Positions 8,002 to 16,262 of a DNA stretch of 64,000 nt are shown piece after piece. The DNA is from Lujinxingia litoralis (GTDB taxonomy: Bacteria; Myxococcota_A; Bradymonadia; Bradymonadales; Bradymonadaceae): NCBI RefSeq assembly GCF_003260125.1, contig NZ_QHKO01000008.1, positions 32,409-96,408 on the forward strand. The letters are read 5' to 3'. A model generated the notes under the pieces. It had not been told where the DNA came from. It made no database searches and saw nothing but the letters and a program-made list of their open reading frames with translations. The first letter of the stretch is position 1; every line of letters starts with the position of its first letter. The position numbers were made by a program, and so were the translations under genes.

Positions 8002-8164
8002 TTCCCGAGCGGGAAGATGCTACAGAGATCGGCAAAAAGAAGGGGGGGATGTTCCCGAGCGGGAAGATTATGATGAGAAAGGGGGGACTTCGCAGCGGTT
8101 TTTCCCGAACGGGAAGATTGTGTTGATGGGAGGACGTGGCGTTGCTAATTTTCCCGAACGGGAA
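8002..8164. promoter_or_regulatory. Four evenly spaced palindromic operators upstream of hipB
   Basis: The 14-bp palindrome TTCCCGAGCGGGAA occurs at 8002-8015 and 8052-8065, and its variant TTCCCGAACGGGAA at 8102-8115 and 8151-8164. Spacing is 50, 50 and 49 bp, about five helical turns, so all four face the same side of the DNA. A weak promoter can be drawn as TTGATG (8123) and CTAATT (8145), which would put the start of transcription inside the fourth site. HipB of E. coli autorepresses through several spaced palindromes, so these are the likely HipB operators; that is inference from position and symmetry. Confidence 0.75.
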
Positions 8165-8225
8165 AGTTGCATCATCGCCGGGTGGTGCGTTCCCGGGTTG
8201 CGTGCCAACGCAATGGAGGAGCGTG

Positions 8226-8489
8226 ATGAAGAAGCAAGAGCCGATACATAGCGTGGCGGAGTTGGGGGCGAGGATACGGGAGGCGCGTCAGTCGCAGGGG
8301 TTGACCCAGCAGGAGTTTGCCGATGTGTGCGGCGTGGGGGTGCGCTTTCTCTCGGAGGTTGAGCGCGGCAAAGAGAGCGCGGAAATCGGGTTGGTGCTGC
8401 GACTGCTCAGCCGCGCGGGGCTCGATGTGATGGTGTTGGGCCGACACCATGAGCAGAGCCGGTACTGGGGTGAGTCGCGGTATGAATGA
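8226..8489 (+). CDS. hipB: HipB/Y4mF-type helix-turn-helix antitoxin
   Basis: 87 residues, the usual size for HipB antitoxins. A Cro/C1-type helix-turn-helix spans about 10-65 (LGARIREARQSQGLTQQEFA, then VGVRFLSEVERGKESAEIG), with the RFLSE.ERGKE signature of Y4mF/HipB regulators. The start at 8226 has a strong GGAGGAG at 8215-8221; an upstream ATG at 8136 would run through the fourth operator and is rejected. Known HipB proteins bind and neutralise the HipA kinase and repress the operon through palindromes, which fits the four sites upstream. Its toxin partner downstream is truncated, so HipB may now be an orphan autoregulator. Confidence 0.88.
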   Translation: MKKQEPIHSVAELGARIREARQSQGLTQQEFADVCGVGVRFLSEVERGKESAEIGLVLRLLSRAGLDVMVLGRHHEQSRYWGESRYE

Positions 8490-8507
8490 GACGGCGCCCA
8501 GCACAAA

Positions 8508-9305
8508 ATGGCGTGCATTCGGGAGGGGGAACACTACGTGGTGCCGGCAAGTCACGAGGCGAGCACCCATATCTTAAAATTCGACTCTTTGAGGTTTCGG
8601 CATCTGTCGGTGAACGAGTTTTTGACGATGCGTTTTGCCTCCGCGCTGGGGCTGCCGGTCTGTCATGTCGACCTGGACGTAGGGGCGAGCACGCCATTTT
8701 TGGTCGTGGAGCGTTATGACCGGCGTGAGTTCGACGGGGCGACGGTGCGTCTTCATCAAGAGGATTTTTGTCAGGTCTTCGGTATGTCACGGCATCGCAA
8801 ATACCAGAGCGAAGGGGGCCCCACGCTGCTGGAGATCGGTAGGTGTTTAGGTGAGGTGTCGACGCAAGCTGCAAAGGATCTGCTCAATTTGCTTCGATGG
8901 GTGATCTTCAACGCATTGAGCGGCAACGCGGATGGGCATGCCAAAAATCTCTCGCTGCTCTACGCACCCAGCGGTCCTCGTCTTGCGCCCTTTTATGATC
9001 TTGTATGCACCCGGGCGATTGAGGGGTTGCATACGGGGCTGGCGATGGCTGTGGATGGCGAAGTCAGCGCAGATCGTTTGCGACCACGTCATTTTGAAGC
9101 GCTCGCTGAGGGCTGGGATATGCGCCCCGCGCTGGCGACGCGAGAGCTTGAGCGTCTTTTGGAACAACGCAAAAGAGCCTGGGAGACGGCGCTCGCTGCA
9201 TTGCAGGAGCATGTTGAGTACTCGCCAGCCATCGAGCGGGTCGAGCGCGCGATGGAGAATCGCGCCCGCGCGCTCGAAAACAACCTCCGTCAGGATCGCC
9301 CCTGA
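8508..9305 (+). CDS. N-terminally truncated HipA-family Ser/Thr kinase toxin
   Basis: 265 residues, against about 400-440 for full HipA. The C-terminal kinase part is present: the SVNEF segment, ERYDR, the RLHQEDFCQVFG motif, the catalytic loop NADGHAKN (about residue 143) and the metal-binding FYDLV. The N-terminal lobe is absent. Reading upstream in frame from the ATG gives a GAQHK Gly-rich-loop motif and then the hipB stop codon, so the gene starts inside the nucleotide-binding loop region. No ribosome-binding site precedes 8508. An ATG at 8486 overlapping the hipB stop, the usual hipA start arrangement, is now out of frame. It is probably a deletion derivative without toxin activity, though a separate C-lobe product cannot be excluded. 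Its 3' end overlaps the convergent HIRAN gene by 16 bp. Confidence 0.75.
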   Translation: MACIREGEHYVVPASHEASTHILKFDSLRFRHLSVNEFLTMRFASALGLPVCHVDLDVGASTPFLVVERYDRREFDGATVRLHQEDFCQVFGMSRHRKYQSEGGPTLLEIGRCLGEVSTQAAKDLLNLLRWVIFNALSGNADGHAKNLSLLYAPSGPRLAPFYDLVCTRAIEGLHTGLAMAVDGEVSADRLRPRHFEALAEGWDMRPALATRELERLLEQRKRAWETALAALQEHVEYSPAIERVERAMENRARALENNLRQDRP

Positions 9306-9709
9306 GCGTGCAGCGGGATGAAGAGGGCGATGATGATCTCCATCGCGCGGGGGTAGGCGTGGGGGGAGACGCGGGTGTGGGCGGGGCCGCGATCGCTGTA
9401 GCCGGTGCTGAGGTGTTCGATGCGGGCGATGAGCGGCCAGCCGGCGTCGAGCAGGCGCGCGGGCATTTTGTTGAGGCGGCGAGGAAGGTAGCCGATGCGG
9501 CGCTCTCCGGCGTAGAGGGCGGTGGCGCGGGTGTCGTAGGGGTTGTCGGGCTCGCGGACCACGCGCAGGCGTTGGCCGAGATCCAGAGGAAACGCGGCCA
9601 GCTCGAACTCATGAAAACGCAGGCCGGCCACCGGGGTGTGGATGAGCAGGGCATGGCCCGGGGGCGGCGGAGGTGAGGTGCGGTGCTGGCGCGTGCGGGA
9701 GGGATGCAT
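9290..9709 (-). CDS. Small HIRAN-domain protein
   Basis: About 139 residues. The HIRAN core runs from about 20 to 95 (HTPVAGLRFHE, RLVRE-type strand RVVREPDNPYD, then ALYAGERRIGYLPRR and the LLDAG helix). HIRAN domains bind DNA ends or stalled-fork structures when fused to SNF2 helicases; stand-alone bacterial versions are linked to DNA repair or phage contexts, but this function is not proved. The start at 9709 is chosen because the domain begins soon after; an in-frame ATG at 9814 would add 35 Pro/Arg-rich residues and cannot be ruled out. Convergent with the hipA fragment. Confidence 0.75.
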   Translation of the reverse strand: MHPSRTRQHRTSPPPPPGHALLIHTPVAGLRFHEFELAAFPLDLGQRLRVVREPDNPYDTRATALYAGERRIGYLPRRLNKMPARLLDAGWPLIARIEHLSTGYSDRGPAHTRVSPHAYPRAMEIIIALFIPLHAQGRS

Positions 9710-9947
9710 GGCGGCGTCCGGGCGGCGGTGGAGGTGGTGGGATGCTGGCGATGCGTCAAGAATACGTACGTCCGAGGGGCAGAACCAGGGTTTGGTTTGG
9801 GGCCATACGATCATGCATCGCGAAAGTTGGTTAAAACTGCGGCGGGGCGCCGCGTCGGGGGGCGGATGGCGAGTCGGTGGGGGAGGTGGTAAAGATCGGG
9901 CGTATGCGATGGAAATGACGCGTGATGTGAAGCCTGTGAGGGAGACG

Positions 9948-10892
9948 ATGTTGAAGCGTGTGATGGTGATGATGCTGGCGGCGGCGTGGGTTGTGGGGTG
10001 CTCGACGGATGAGCCCGCTCCAACCGCTGAGCCCGATAGTGGGGTGGAGCAGGATGGTGGCGAGGATGATGCCGGTGATGATGCCGACGCTCACGATGAG
10101 GTCGACGTTGAGGAGGATGCCGACGCCGACGGGGACGCCGATGTTGAAGATGGCGGCGGGGAGGAGAGCGGGGTGGTTTTGAGTGCTGCACCCGCGAGCT
10201 ATGCGTATCGGGTTGGCGAGGAGGCGGTGGGGGCCGGAGAGGTCTTTTTGAAGGTCGATGCCACGCTGGAGAATGTGGGGGTGACCTCGGAGGTGGGGAT
10301 GGTGGTGGAGGGCTTTGCCCTGGAGATCACCACAACCGAGGGTGAGGCCCAGGTTGAGGCGCTGACCCTGGGAGCTTCGCTCGAAGGCGGGTGCGCCGCG
10401 GAAAGCCCCGAAGCGCTCGCTGCGCCGGGGGAGACGGTCAGCTGCACTGCGCTCTTTGCGATCCCCAACGGCGCCACCGCGCTCTGGCTGCGCTATGAAG
10501 ATCCCGCGACCTTTGAAGGGGCGCTCGCGGCCATCACGATGCCCGGTGAGGCGCCGGTGACCGTGGGGATGCTCGATGAGGCGCGCCAGACCTACGGCGA
10601 AGGCGTGGCTGCGGTGACGCAAGCGAGCTGCGAGTGCGATAGCGAGCCCTTCTCCAGCGTGGAGGAGTGCGTGGAGGTGTTTTCGCACGATATGAGCGGC
10701 TGCGAGGAGGTGGTGCTCAACGATCGCGGGGAGATGCTGGAGGCGATTACGTGCCTCAACGGGTTCCTGCCGCAGGAAGAGGCGTGTTACGCGAGCTGCG
10801 GCGCGGCGACGCAATGCGTGGCCGGGCTTGATTATCAGGGCTGCTGGGAGCTTTTGGACGAGCCGCTGCGCACGGCGCTTCGCGGCTGCTGA
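9948..10892 (+). CDS. Lipoprotein with Asp/Glu-rich linker and Cys-rich C-terminus
   Basis: 314 residues. A signal peptide ends in WVVGC (Cys21), followed by an acidic low-complexity linker of about 50 residues and a beta-rich domain (YRVGEEAVGAGEVFLKVDATLENVG) resembling immunoglobulin-like DUF4352 folds, though weakly. A C-terminal region of about 80 residues has regularly spaced Cys (CECDSEPF, CVEVF, MSGCEE, CLNGF, CYASCG), like the Cys-rich tails of other deltaproteobacterial lipoproteins. The start at 9948 has GGGAG five bases upstream; the longer frame from 9636 overlaps the HIRAN gene and is rejected. No specific function is assigned. Confidence 0.8.
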   Translation: MLKRVMVMMLAAAWVVGCSTDEPAPTAEPDSGVEQDGGEDDAGDDADAHDEVDVEEDADADGDADVEDGGGEESGVVLSAAPASYAYRVGEEAVGAGEVFLKVDATLENVGVTSEVGMVVEGFALEITTTEGEAQVEALTLGASLEGGCAAESPEALAAPGETVSCTALFAIPNGATALWLRYEDPATFEGALAAITMPGEAPVTVGMLDEARQTYGEGVAAVTQASCECDSEPFSSVEECVEVFSHDMSGCEEVVLNDRGEMLEAITCLNGFLPQEEACYASCGAATQCVAGLDYQGCWELLDEPLRTALRGC

Positions 10893-10945
10893 GTCCCTCC
10901 AGAGGCTCGTCGCAGCTTCGGAGAGATTGAGCACCATGCAGCACG

Positions 10946-10986
10946 AAAAAACGCCCCCTGATCGTCGACGATCAGGGGGCGTTTTT
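10946..10986. terminator. Bidirectional intrinsic terminator
   Basis: A perfect stem ACGCCCCCTGATCGTC with its complement, flanked by A and T runs. It serves both the plus-strand lipoprotein and the convergent minus-strand YdjM-like gene. Confidence 0.92.
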
Positions 10987-11004
10987 GTCGGGGGCATGTC
11001 GGGA

Positions 11005-12141
11005 TCAATGAGGCGCGTCGTCTGCGTCGCTCGGTCGCTCGTGGAGCTGAGCATCGAGCTCGACCTTGCGCAGGCCGATGCCCCGGCTCTCGGTGGCGTC
11101 GGGCTCGACGTAGCGAAGATCGCGGATGAAGACGGTGTGGCCCTCGTCGTGGGATTGCACCTCGAAGACGGGGAAGCGCACCCAGTTGGCAAAGCCGCGT
11201 TGGGAGGGGGCGCTCAGCGCGGCCTCGGCGATGGGGCCGGGCTCCTCGATGGGGACGGGGGCGTAGCGGGGAGCGATGGCGTTTTCGCCCGGCCAGAGGC
11301 TGAGCTTGAGGGCGTGGTAGTGGGTCGAGGACCTGGCGAGCACCTCGCGGGCGAGGGGGTTTGCGGCGGCCGGGCCGGTCATCACGACTTCGGCCTCAAT
11401 GCCCTGGCTGGCCAGATGGTCGGTGACGCGGGAAGAGGCCAGGGTGTTGCCCAGGCCCATCAGGCCTAAGTAGGTGCAGAAGAGGGCCAGGCATGAAGCC
11501 GCCGCCAGGCGGCGTTTATCGGGGGTGTAGCCCGAGGCGCGCAGCGCGATGATGGCCACCACGCCCACCCACCAGGCGATGCGCGCCGGGGTGGGGACCA
11601 TGCCGGCAAAGGTGATCAGCGCGCTCATGGCCGCGCCGAGCACGGCCCAGGCACCCAGGGCCAGACGGCGTTGGGAGTAGGTCAGCACGATGGTCGCGCC
11701 CATCAAGAGCCACATCCACGGATCGATGATGAAGAGGGTGTCACCGTAGAACCAGCGCCCGTCGAAGGGCATCAGCAAGCGCACCCCGTAGGTGTTGAGC
11801 CAGTCGAGCGCCGGGTGACTCAAGGTGCCCAGGTAGGCCAGCCCTAAGGTGGCGCGGGGGTCGACCGGGGCTTTTTGAGGGTCGCGTCGGCGTCGCCACA
11901 GCCGGTCGTAGGCCACCATCAGGGCGGTGAGGAGCAGCGGCAGGAAGATCATGGCGAGCACACCGTGGGTGTGGCCGCGGCGGTGAAGCAGCGAGGCGTC
12001 GTCGCCGAGCACCGAGACGATGACGTCGATATCGGGGATGTTCGCGCCGATGATCAGAGTGGCGGTCGCCAGCGGGGTGAGCTCTTTGAGACGGGTCTGC
12101 GCCAGGGTGGCGCCGGCCAGGGTGTGGGCGATCGGATCCAT
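11005..12141 (-). CDS. YdjM/DUF457-family inner-membrane metal-dependent hydrolase
   Basis: 378 residues. The N-terminus has the family signature: MDPIAHTLAGATLAQT, GANIPDID and a HRRGHTHGVLA metal-ligand cluster of His/Asp residues within the first 75 residues, followed by four to five hydrophobic segments and a soluble C-terminal tail of about 130 residues. E. coli YdjM is an SOS-induced membrane protein of this family; the substrate is unknown. The start at 12141 places the conserved MDPIAH motif first; the longer frame to 12228 adds a low-quality extension. No clear ribosome-binding site is visible. It lies downstream of a strong terminator and faces the lipoprotein across another. Confidence 0.85.
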   Translation of the reverse strand: MDPIAHTLAGATLAQTRLKELTPLATATLIIGANIPDIDVIVSVLGDDASLLHRRGHTHGVLAMIFLPLLLTALMVAYDRLWRRRRDPQKAPVDPRATLGLAYLGTLSHPALDWLNTYGVRLLMPFDGRWFYGDTLFIIDPWMWLLMGATIVLTYSQRRLALGAWAVLGAAMSALITFAGMVPTPARIAWWVGVVAIIALRASGYTPDKRRLAAASCLALFCTYLGLMGLGNTLASSRVTDHLASQGIEAEVVMTGPAAANPLAREVLARSSTHYHALKLSLWPGENAIAPRYAPVPIEEPGPIAEAALSAPSQRGFANWVRFPVFEVQSHDEGHTVFIRDLRYVEPDATESRGIGLRKVELDAQLHERPSDADDAPH

Positions 12142-12266
12142 GGGGGAGACTGCCGGGACGTGAGAAACGAAAGGGGGGGAGGTTCGGGAAGACGCCGTGG
12201 ATTGTGGCTCTTCGGGGCGTAAGGGCAAGGATGTTCAGAGTAACTTTGATGTGGGCGCAAACACAT

Positions 12267-12314
12267 ACAAACAAAACGAGCGCCGCGCCCTCATGTGCTG
12301 AGGGGGCGGCGCTC
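12267..12314 (-). terminator. Intrinsic terminator after the pirin gene
   Basis: A long stem GAGCGCCGC..CCCTCA (12278-12314) with a 5-base loop, followed on the minus strand by GTTTTGTTTG. It separates the pirin gene from the YdjM-like gene. Confidence 0.8.
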
Positions 12315-12341
12315 AAGGGGGGGCGAGCGTGATGGCAAAAA

Positions 12342-13391
12342 TCACGCGGCGTTTTCGGGGGGAGCCGGGGTCTCCTCGCGGCCGTCGGCGTGAATGGCAA
12401 AGCGGCCTTTGTCGCGGGGGTGAACCGGGGCGTCGGCCTCAAAGGGCCAGCCGCCAAAGCCGGTGTTCTGGTAGTCGATCATGATCTGGCGGATATCGCC
12501 CTGGTAGTTACCCACGAAGGGGCCATGCTGAACCACTGGCTCGCCGATGGGGCGGCCCTGAAGCACGAGGACTTCGGCCAGGGCGGTGCCGGTGTTCTTC
12601 AGCGTGACCTCGGCGTCGCCCTCAACCTGGGCGCCGTGCCGGGGCTCCAGGGCCACATCCTCCAGGGTGAGCGCGTCGCCCTCGAAGAAGTAGAGCACGC
12701 GGCCGGTCTCCTCGTTGGCGGCCGGCAGGGTGAAGGAGGCGCCGGGCTGAAGTTTCAGCGTCCAGATGGCGATGTTGGACTCGTCGCGGGCCGCCCAGGA
12801 GCTGGGGGGCGGGGCGAGGGCATCAAGCCCGTGCAGGGTGCCAGCGATGACTGCAACTTCACCGACCACCTCGTCGCCCTCTTTGATGAGGTGGCGAGGG
12901 ATCGTCTCGTTCCAGAACATGGTGAAGTAGGCGTCGTTCTTTTTGTCTTCGCGCGGCAGGTTCAACCAGATCTGAAAGAGCTCGGTGGTGTTGGGGTTGT
13001 CGCGATCGAGAAGGGGGAAGGCCTCCGAGTGCACCACGCCCTTGCCGGCGGTCATCCACTGCACGTCGCCCTGGCCAAAGCGCGCCGAGGCGCCCATCGA
13101 GTCGCTGTGATCGATGAACCCCTGGCGGGCAATCGTCACGGTTTCAAAGCCGGCGTGCGGGTGGCGCGGAAACCCGGGGACGGTGTCGCCGTGGTACATC
13201 GACCAGCCGTCTTTGCCCGAAAAATCGTGGCCGATGTTGCGTCCGGCCAGTGAGGCATCGGGGCCCATCTGCTCGTTGGCGCGGGGGTAGCGGTCGTTGT
13301 GATGCGTGCAGAAGAGGAAGGGGTCCAGCGTGGGCCAGGGGTTGGAGGTCAGGGGGACGATCGCTTTGATGGAGGGGTGGCGTTCGCTCAT
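12342..13391 (-). CDS. Pirin family protein
   Basis: 349 residues, a little longer than typical pirins (230-300). Two cupin halves: the N-terminal one (about 10-190) has the pirin signature (DPFLFCTHHNDRYP, GFPRHPHAGFETVT with the iron-binding His residues, GDVQWMTAGKGVVHSE). The C-terminal cupin (about 200-330) ends with LVLQGRPIGEPVVQHGPFVGN. Pirins are iron-containing cupins, some with quercetinase activity, others regulatory. The start at 13391 has GGGAG six bases upstream; an in-frame ATG at 13487 lacks one. A strong terminator follows. Confidence 0.93.
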   Translation of the reverse strand: MSERHPSIKAIVPLTSNPWPTLDPFLFCTHHNDRYPRANEQMGPDASLAGRNIGHDFSGKDGWSMYHGDTVPGFPRHPHAGFETVTIARQGFIDHSDSMGASARFGQGDVQWMTAGKGVVHSEAFPLLDRDNPNTTELFQIWLNLPREDKKNDAYFTMFWNETIPRHLIKEGDEVVGEVAVIAGTLHGLDALAPPPSSWAARDESNIAIWTLKLQPGASFTLPAANEETGRVLYFFEGDALTLEDVALEPRHGAQVEGDAEVTLKNTGTALAEVLVLQGRPIGEPVVQHGPFVGNYQGDIRQIMIDYQNTGFGGWPFEADAPVHPRDKGRFAIHADGREETPAPPENAA

Positions 13392-13573
13392 GGGGAGGCT
13401 CCCGACGTTGGGGGCGGAAGGGGGCCCTCGCAAGGGGGCTGCCTTCGCCGCAAAAAACACAGGTCTTGCCAGAATGAGAGGGGTCACCGCCGGGCCCGGG
13501 GGGCGCCAGGTGGTGACCTGGTATCGGGGAGGGAACGCGCGGGGCGGCAGGGAGAATCCGCGAGCGGGTGGAC

Positions 13574-13601
13574 GGCGGCGTTGCGTGGACGCAACGCCGC
13601 C
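13574..13601. repeat. Perfect hairpin abutting the stop of the PEP-utilising enzyme gene
   Basis: A 13-bp perfect inverted repeat (GGCGGCGTTGCGT / ACGCAACGCCGCC, 2-base loop) begins on the base directly after the minus-strand stop codon. No T-tract follows. It may be a 3'-end protecting or Rho-associated structure. Confidence 0.6.
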
Positions 13602-16262
13602 TCAGGGCTCGTCGCTGGCGAGGTGGATGAGGATGAGGCCCTGGTCGCCATCGACGGTGATGCGGTCGCCGGTCTGGATGCGTTCGGTGGCCTGGCGCGC
13701 GTTGACGACGGTGGGGATGCCGTACTCCCGGGCGACGATGCAGGAGTGGCTCAAGGGGCCGCCCAGGCTCATGACCACGCCGGCAGCGGTGAGAAAGAGG
13801 GGAGTCCAGCCCACGTCGGTGTAGGGGGCGACGAGGATCTCCCCGGGGCGGATGGTGGCGTCGTGGTCGGCCGGGTCGAGGATGACGCGGGCGATGCCGG
13901 TGACGCGCCCCGGGCTGCCGCCCAGGCCGCGGATCTCCCGGGTGCCGGTCGCACCCGGGGGGATGGGCTCGGGCTCTTCGGCGATGATCTCGTGGCCGCG
14001 TAGCAGGAAGGTGTCGGGAGGGTCGGGCAGGTGGCGGAAGTGGTCGTAGAGGCCCTGACGGGTGAGCACGCGCAGGCGGTAGGTGCTGGCCAGATGGGGG
14101 GCCTGAAGCCAGTCCCGGAGTTCGGCGTAGGTCAGGAAGAAGACCTCGTCGGGGGTGGAGAGGATGTGGTGGTCGCAGAGGCGCCGGCCGCACTCCAGGA
14201 AGAAGCGGCGGTAGAGGTCGAGGGCGTCGACGACGCGATCGCGCATGTACTCGCGCTGGCGCGCGTTGGCGCGGGTAAGACCGACGATGGCCGAGAGGGT
14301 TTTGCCGGCCAGGGCGGGCATGCGCTCGGTGTTGAGGCGCTGGCGGTTGCGCTTTTGTTCGCGCATCACCTCGATGGGGCTGGGGAGGTGGGGGGCGTCG
14401 ATGAAGCTGCGCAGGACCTCGAAGAGAAAGCGCATGTCTTCGCGCCAGCGCGGGGTGGCCAGCTCGGCTTCGCGGGGGGCGCGGTGGCCGTAGTGGCGTC
14501 GGAAGGCGTCGAGTTCGACCAGGAACATGGCCACATCGTCGTGCTGGGCCTGGGCCTGGAGGGCGTCGTGGACCTGGGCGGGGTCATGCGTGCTGATGAT
14601 GTTGCGCAGGCGCAGGGAGCGTCGGGCGATGCGGCCCAGATCCAGCAGGGCCAGGCCGGGTTCGGCGCTCTTGACGTCGAGGCCGGCGATGAAGTCGCGG
14701 GGGGTGCGCGGGGTCTCGGGGTTGTGCTGGTGGGTCAGGCGCAGGGCTTCGCCGGTGAGGGCGTAGCTCATCAGGAAGTTGGAGCTGACCGAGAGCATGA
14801 TCAGGCCGGTGCGATCAAAGAGCGCGTCGACGTGATCGAGTTCTTTTTGCAGCTCGGCGGTGGAGAGCTGGCTTAAGTCGCGATCGAAGAATTCTTCGAC
14901 GCGGGCGGTGAAGTAGCGGCCCCAGAGGGGGGCCACCAGGGGCATGGAGATCTGGGCGCCGAGGATTTTGGGGATGGTGGTGGGCAGGCGTTTGAAGAAG
15001 TCGCGTTTGGAGCGTTGCTGGTAGATGTCGCGGACCAGCTCGACGCCGCCCCCGCCGGCCATCTCAAAGAGGCGTTCGGGGCTGAGCAGAGGGATGCCGC
15101 TGGCGATGCTCATGAACTGGGAGAGGTTGAGGTAGATGCGTCCTTTGAAGGCGCGGACCAGGTCGGCATCCTCGGGCAGGGTCAGGCCCAGGGTGGCAAA
15201 GGCGGTCTGGAAGCCGCGTCGGCTAAAACTCTCCAGGATGCTCCAGGTCATGGGGGTGGCCACGCCGGGGAGGGCTTCGCCGACGTTGGTGTTGGTCCAG
15301 ACCTCTTCGGGGGGAGTGGGGGAGGCGCCGGCGGCGGTGATCGGCCGGGCCTGCACAAAGAAGAGGCGCGGGTGATGGGGGGTGTCTTCGGTGAAGGCGT
15401 AGGCCCACTCCACGTCGACCGGCAGGCCGAAGGCGTGTTCGATGCCGCGGGCGGCGCTGGCGAGCTCGACGAGCTGCTCGGGGCTCAACAGGCTCTTATG
15501 GTCGGGGGAGGCGTCGGTGCCGCGGGCGGTGACGTGACGGCGGACGTAGCCGGAGTGCTTGTCGAGGTAGTGGGTTTCGGAGTCCTGTCCCAGGACGACG
15601 GCTTCTCCCAGGCCGGTGGTGGTGCTGACGACGACTTCGTTTTCGTCGCCGCTCAAGGGGTTGAGCGAGAAGAAGACGCCGGCGGTGTCGGGCTCGAGCA
15701 TGGCCTGGATGACAACGGCCATGGGGTCGAGGGTGAGCATGATGTTGTCGCGGGCCTCGTAGACCAGGCGTTCCAGGCGCAGGACGCTGGCCCAGACCTG
15801 GCGCAGGGCGTCGAGGACGCCCTGGGTGCCCTGGATGTTGAGCAGGGTGAGGCCCTGTCCGGCGAAGGAGCGTTGGGCGCTGTCTTCGCCGGCAGCCGAG
15901 GAGCGCACGGCCCAGCGGGAGGCGCCCAGAGAGGCCATGCGGGCCTCGATCTCTTCGACGAGGGTGCGCGGCAGGGGGGCGTGGAGGATGGCCTGGCGCA
16001 GGCTCTCCAGGTCGGGGGATTCGAGGCTTAAGGGGAGGAGGGCGGCTTCGAAGGCTTCGGTGGTGACGCAGAAGGCGTCGGGGACCGAGAAGCCGGCGCT
16101 GTTCAGCTGCCAGAGACCGTAGGCTTTGCCGCCGACACGTTGCCGGCTGATGGCGCGGGGGCCCTCGGGTCCGCCCAGGCTTAAGGTCCAGCTGGAGGGC
16201 GCGTGGGGCTGGCGCTCGGGGCCGAAGCGGACGATGGGATCATTTGGAGTGGAGCGATTCAT
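13602..16262 (-). CDS. PEP-utilising dikinase (PEP synthase / rifampicin-phosphotransferase-like)
   Basis: 886 residues. An N-terminal ATP-grasp domain of the PPDK/PEP synthase type spans about 40-320 (VGGKAYGLWQLNSAGFSVPD, RSSAAGEDSAQRSFAGQ, FVQARPIT). The long middle region of about 470 residues is not a typical PEP-binding barrel. The C-terminal swivelling phosphohistidine domain (GGPLSHSCIVARE, His about 839) ends near VDGDQGLI. This order and length fit rifampicin-phosphotransferase-like or unclassified enzymes better than PpsA, which has a large C-terminal PEP domain. The catalytic motif reads LSHSCIV where TSHAAIV is commoner. It overlaps cutA by 23 bp, so translation is probably coupled. 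The substrate is unknown. Confidence 0.88.
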   Translation of the reverse strand: MNRSTPNDPIVRFGPERQPHAPSSWTLSLGGPEGPRAISRQRVGGKAYGLWQLNSAGFSVPDAFCVTTEAFEAALLPLSLESPDLESLRQAILHAPLPRTLVEEIEARMASLGASRWAVRSSAAGEDSAQRSFAGQGLTLLNIQGTQGVLDALRQVWASVLRLERLVYEARDNIMLTLDPMAVVIQAMLEPDTAGVFFSLNPLSGDENEVVVSTTTGLGEAVVLGQDSETHYLDKHSGYVRRHVTARGTDASPDHKSLLSPEQLVELASAARGIEHAFGLPVDVEWAYAFTEDTPHHPRLFFVQARPITAAGASPTPPEEVWTNTNVGEALPGVATPMTWSILESFSRRGFQTAFATLGLTLPEDADLVRAFKGRIYLNLSQFMSIASGIPLLSPERLFEMAGGGGVELVRDIYQQRSKRDFFKRLPTTIPKILGAQISMPLVAPLWGRYFTARVEEFFDRDLSQLSTAELQKELDHVDALFDRTGLIMLSVSSNFLMSYALTGEALRLTHQHNPETPRTPRDFIAGLDVKSAEPGLALLDLGRIARRSLRLRNIISTHDPAQVHDALQAQAQHDDVAMFLVELDAFRRHYGHRAPREAELATPRWREDMRFLFEVLRSFIDAPHLPSPIEVMREQKRNRQRLNTERMPALAGKTLSAIVGLTRANARQREYMRDRVVDALDLYRRFFLECGRRLCDHHILSTPDEVFFLTYAELRDWLQAPHLASTYRLRVLTRQGLYDHFRHLPDPPDTFLLRGHEIIAEEPEPIPPGATGTREIRGLGGSPGRVTGIARVILDPADHDATIRPGEILVAPYTDVGWTPLFLTAAGVVMSLGGPLSHSCIVAREYGIPTVVNARQATERIQTGDRITVDGDQGLILIHLASDEP

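Noticed and set aside
8002..8164. Possible CRISPR array, because of regular 50-bp spacing
   Set aside because: The repeats are only 14 bp palindromes, there are four, and no cas genes lie nearby; a hipB operator ladder explains them better.
7958..8251. Plus-strand frame between the lipoprotein and hipB
   Set aside because: It runs through all four palindromes and overlaps the start of hipB; its translation has no recognisable domain.
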